From assembly GCA_009693435.1 (NCBI GenBank), contig SHXF01000098.1, forward strand, positions 1-15,770: a stretch of 15,770 bases of DNA, in the 5' to 3' direction. Origin of the DNA: Betaproteobacteria bacterium. Its GTDB lineage: Bacteria; Pseudomonadota; Gammaproteobacteria; Burkholderiales; SG8-39. Position 1 is the first letter of the stretch; each line of letters starts with the position of its first letter. Positions 13,451-15,770 of the stretch are shown one piece after another. The notes under the pieces are model-generated. The model ran no database searches. It was not told the origin of the DNA and was given only the letters and a program-made list of their open reading frames with translations. Both the position numbers and the translations under genes were made by a program.

Positions 13451-13933
13451 CTACGGCAGCGACGAAGTCCCGCCCCAGTGCGACTGGAAATCGAACGACA
13501 ATTGGCGGTGATGCCTGATCGCCAGCAGATGGAGATTCGTATCAATTTGCGCGTACAGCACCAGGTAGTGGTCGAGGGTGTATTCGCGCAGCGCTTCCGG
13601 GTCGGGTGTCAGCGCCGATAACTTCGCGCGCAGTGCTTCGAGCGCATTCGTGGTTTCGACGGAGCGAGCCGCATTCGCAAGAAACGGTCGTCCGATGCCG
13701 GGAAACCGTTCGAGGTTCGGGATCACGGTGTCCGGCAATTCGTCGAGCAACGCGTCGTAAGCCTGTGGCGCTTTGGCTTCGGTCAGGAAATGCTCGATGT
13801 CGGCGAGGTTGCGCTCAAAGTGCGCGGTGAGCCGGACCGTGGGTCGGACAGCGGGCTTCCTCGCCACGGCGACCGCGCCGGCCGTCTTACGCGCGGCGGC
13901 GGCGCTTGATCGACTGGATCGCCCCGCGTGCAT
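13451..13933 (-). CDS. ParE/RelE-family toxin
   Basis: The protein has up to 160 residues. The conserved domain starts at VRLTAHFERNLADIEHFL (about residue 33) and ends with LREYTLDHYLVLYAQIDTNLHLLAIRHHRQLSFDF, the C-terminal strand region typical of ParE/RelE toxins. The domain is intact. ATG 13933 overlaps the antitoxin frame by 47 bases; a GTG at 13867 would give a more usual length. Relatives act on gyrase (ParE) or on ribosome-bound mRNA (RelE), which cannot be told apart here. Its antitoxin carries a stop codon, so its control is in question. Confidence 0.82.
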   Translation of the reverse strand: MHAGRSSRSSAAAARKTAGAVAVARKPAVRPTVRLTAHFERNLADIEHFLTEAKAPQAYDALLDELPDTVIPNLERFPGIGRPFLANAARSVETTNALEALRAKLSALTPDPEALREYTLDHYLVLYAQIDTNLHLLAIRHHRQLSFDFQSHWGGTSSLP

Positions 13934-14177
13934 CCTTCACGCGCCCGGCGGTGACATCATCAAGCCCCTTGCCCGCCTCGTCGATCAACCGCAAGTGAAC
14001 GCGTTCGCGCTCCAGCCGGTGGTAATGGTCCAGCCGTTGCGCGTCGATCAGCGCCACGTAACTTTCGCCGTTCTTGGTGATGATTTTCTCGGCGCCAGCC
14101 TTGACCTCCTCCGCCAGCTCCGAAAAATTGGCGCGGGCCTACGAGAGCGGAACAATGTCGTTCGTGGAGATTCCCAT
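13887..14177 (-). pseudogene. Phd/YefM-type antitoxin with amber codon at position 13
   Basis: From ATG 14177, with a GGAAGG site six bases ahead, the frame reads MGISTNDIVPLS, then TAG at 14141-14139. It continues as ARANFSELAEEVKAGAEKII and ITKNGESYVALIDAQRLDHY to TAA 13887. Relatives have Glu in the LSEARA stretch, so a single GAG-to-TAG change explains the stop. The rest of the 96-codon frame is intact and overlaps the toxin gene. No good downstream restart was seen before the DNA-binding part. It is a disrupted antitoxin, unless the base is a sequencing error or the amber codon is suppressed. Confidence 0.85.
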
Positions 14178-14228
14178 TGCAAGCCTTCCGGGGGCGAAAA
14201 AAGCAGCGCGTCAGATGTGCAGAATCTT

Positions 14229-14239
14229 GTACATAATAC
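14229..14239. promoter_or_regulatory. Possible promoter/operator of the Phd-ParE pair
   Basis: The minus strand reads GTATTATGTAC, an AT-rich partial palindrome with a TATTAT -10-like core about 55 bases upstream of the antitoxin start. No clear -35 is visible. This is low-confidence. Confidence 0.3.
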
Positions 14240-14446
14240 GCGCGTCTCAGTGGGAAGAGAAGCGCGAGCGCGGCTACTTTCCAGCCTACTCTAATGGCCC
14301 TGATCCGCGCGCCCTTCTCCGGTGCTCCACAGCACCGAGCCCGTTCAACTCAACGAGCGACCGGGAGGTTAGCCACTGCATGACCTCGGACGACGCGTGA
14401 AAAGGCTTCGTTCGTTCCCGGCATGACGATTCCCGCGGTACGCTGG

Positions 14447-14593
14447 TTAGGGTTGGCCAGTCGGGGATTTCTCCGGCTTGGTCGGGAGCGTCTTGATCTC
14501 TGTGTCCGCCTCTTCCTCGGCCATCCGTACGTCGTAGAGCGCTTGCAGATTCATCCAGAACTGCCGGCTCGTGCCTCCGGCATACGATGTACG
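14447..14593 (-). pseudogene. HigA-type antitoxin C-terminal remnant
   Basis: An open stretch ending at TAA 14447 reads GGTSRQFWMNLQALYDVRMAEEE, the hallmark end of HigA-family (helix-turn-helix) antitoxins (GTSPEFWLNLQ in relatives). A Lys/Pro-rich tail follows. An in-frame TGA at 14596-14594 lies directly upstream, and no HTH domain precedes it in any frame I could read, so only the last third remains. No HigB toxin was seen nearby. Confidence 0.7.
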
Positions 14594-14717
14594 TCAGGCG
14601 TAATCCATCTCGCCCGCCATAGTGCGCCGGCGCCGCAAACCGGCGACGGCCCCACGCCCGGCCCGCTTGGGGAATGACGCATCAGGGCGGGCCATCCACT
14701 GCGTCACCCTGAAACAT

Positions 14718-15158
14718 TCAGAAATGATCCCGCAGCGCCATATGCACGTTGAACGCGGTTTGCCAGCCGCGTCGTTCGTCGGTGCCCGATGCGTATAGTC
14801 GCGCCTCTTCCGCTGTCTGCGCGCGCAGTACGTCCAGCTGGCGGTGCAGGTGGCCGTGTTGCGGCAGCACGGGTCCAGCGAACAGCACCAATTCACCGCG
14901 CTGGATGACGATGCCCGGAAAATTCTCTACCTCGAAGTCGCCGGCCCAATCGGCATCGTCTTCAATATCCACCCAGAGGAAATGCGCGTCCGGGTATTGT
15001 GCCGACAGACTCTCGAATCCGGAGCGATAATCGCGGCATGTGCCGCACCACTCGGCGCACAGGCAGGCAACCAGGAATTCGCGCGGCTCGGATGCAATCG
15101 GATCTGCGCTGCGTTTCTCAAGCACCACGGCCCATTCGCGGATTGCCCATTGCTGCAA
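14718..15158 (-). CDS. Thioredoxin-like protein with WCGTC active site
   Basis: The 146-residue protein has a thioredoxin fold with the redox motif CAEWCGTCRDY (about residues 34-44), FLWVDIEDDADW and the cis-Pro strand VENFPGIVIQ. It has no signal peptide, so it is probably cytoplasmic. The C-terminal part (LPQHGHLHRQLDVLRAQTAEE) is helical. The start is uncertain: TTG 15158 gives the frame shown, and a GTG at 15128 is possible. It diverges from cysE with only 26 bases between the starts, so the two would share a very compact promoter region. A thiol-reduction role next to a cysteine-synthesis gene is consistent but not proven. Confidence 0.85.
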   Translation of the reverse strand: MQQWAIREWAVVLEKRSADPIASEPREFLVACLCAEWCGTCRDYRSGFESLSAQYPDAHFLWVDIEDDADWAGDFEVENFPGIVIQRGELVLFAGPVLPQHGHLHRQLDVLRAQTAEEARLYASGTDERRGWQTAFNVHMALRDHF

Positions 15159-15184
15159 TCCCGAATTGAAGCACAGGAGGCGGT

Positions 15185-15770
15185 ATGACCCAAAATCAGC
15201 AACAACGCGCCACGCTCGGCAAGCTGGACCCCGTCTGGAAGCGCATCCGGACCGAGGCCGAGGACATCGCGCGGCGCGAGCCCGAACTAGCGGGTTTCAT
15301 CCAGACGGCTGTCCTCGGCCACGAGACACTCGATGCTGCGATCATCCACCGGATCGGCGCGCGGCTTGATCATGGGGACGTCCCGGGGGAATTGATCCGC
15401 CTGGCTTATGCGAAAGCGCTGGAGGACGAGCCGGAACTCGGCGCTATCTTCCGCGCCGATATCGTCGCGACCTTCGATCGCGATCCGGCAACCGACCGCT
15501 TCATACAGGCCGTGCTCTACTTCAAGGGCTTCCATGCCATTCAGACGCATCGCCTCGCGCACTGGCTATGGGGCAAGGGCCGCAAGGACTTTGCGAGTTA
15601 CCTGCAGAGCCGCGCATCCGCGGTATTTCAGTGCGACATTCACCCTGCGGCGAAGATCGGGCGCGGTATCTTTCTCGACCATGCGACCGGCCTCGTGGTC
15701 GGCGAGACGGCGGTAATCGAAAACGATGTGTCCATGCTGCACAGCGTCACGCTCGGCGGCACCGGCAAGG
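15185..15770 (+). CDS. cysE: Serine O-acetyltransferase, 5' part (continues at base 1)
   Basis: ATG 15185 follows GGAGG at four bases. The 195 codons hold the alpha-helical N-terminal domain (VWKRIRTEAEDIARREPELAGFI, then FKGFHAIQTHRLAHWLW, the serine-acetyltransferase signature). The beginning of the hexapeptide domain follows (DIHPAAKIGRGIFLDHATGLVVG) up to the window end. The frame joins that of bases 1-363 through the shared 127 bases without a shift. The gene lies divergent from the thioredoxin-like gene. Confidence 0.97.
   Translation, partial: MTQNQQQRATLGKLDPVWKRIRTEAEDIARREPELAGFIQTAVLGHETLDAAIIHRIGARLDHGDVPGELIRLAYAKALEDEPELGAIFRADIVATFDRDPATDRFIQAVLYFKGFHAIQTHRLAHWLWGKGRKDFASYLQSRASAVFQCDIHPAAKIGRGIFLDHATGLVVGETAVIENDVSMLHSVTLGGTGK
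15644..15770. repeat. Terminal direct repeat, right copy (identical to 1-127)
   Basis: This is the second copy of the 127-base end overlap and lies in the cysE frame. It supports a circular or tandem arrangement of a 15,643-bp unit. Confidence 0.95.

Noticed and set aside
5362..14141. Reassignment of TAG to an amino acid in this organism
   Set aside because: Two in-frame TAG codons suggested it, but the Bug, OsmC-like, ParE and deiodinase-like genes all end naturally at TAG, so ordinary nonsense mutations are simpler.
14423..14677. Plus-strand frame of 84 codons
   Set aside because: It is antisense to the HigA remnant and has no recognizable product.

Overview
The window looks like chromosome-type DNA of an uncultured, GC-rich proteobacterium, most likely a betaproteobacterium. 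The supporting genes are a Bug-type solute receptor, an ECF sigma/zinc-finger anti-sigma pair, ArsS, OsmC and several toxin-antitoxin loci. The first 127 bases are repeated exactly as the last 127 bases. Joining the ends restores one intact 273-residue serine acetyltransferase (CysE), so the sequence is probably a closed 15,643-bp assembly circle (or a tandem or graph cycle). No replication or mobilization gene was found.

Layout. (1) 1-1115: the 3' part of cysE faces a deiodinase-like gene on the minus strand. That gene is interrupted by one in-frame TGA exactly where animal deiodinases carry selenocysteine, and a SECIS-like hairpin follows it. (2) 1134-1985: about 850 bp without a convincing gene. 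(3) 1986-4895: a tight plus-strand cluster of five genes. It encodes a secreted NPCAAK-repeat peptide, a c-type cytochrome flanked by the same NPCAAK repeats, a DUF6969-like protein, a cupredoxin-like secreted protein and a secreted DUF302 protein. Most are exported and rich in Cys, His or heme features, which suggests a periplasmic metal or redox system. This cluster is the best candidate for an undescribed system. (4) 5239-6475: decayed or chimeric genes, namely a radical SAM gene with an amber codon, an in-frame fusion to a DUF3047 domain, and only the first 28 codons of a haloacid dehalogenase. (5) 6448-12180: a long minus-strand series of Bug receptor, OsmC-like protein, ECF sigma, anti-sigma, frameshifted arsS and Na+/solute symporter. 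(6) 12466-14593: toxin-antitoxin material, with intact vapBC, a ParE-type toxin whose antitoxin carries an amber codon, and a HigA C-terminal remnant. (7) 14718-15770: a thioredoxin-like gene divergent from the 5' part of cysE.

Genes broken relative to their families are unusually frequent here (arsS frameshift, two amber codons, two fusions or truncations, one remnant). This means either active decay and rearrangement or sequence and assembly errors. The deiodinase TGA stands apart because of its exact position and the hairpin behind it.
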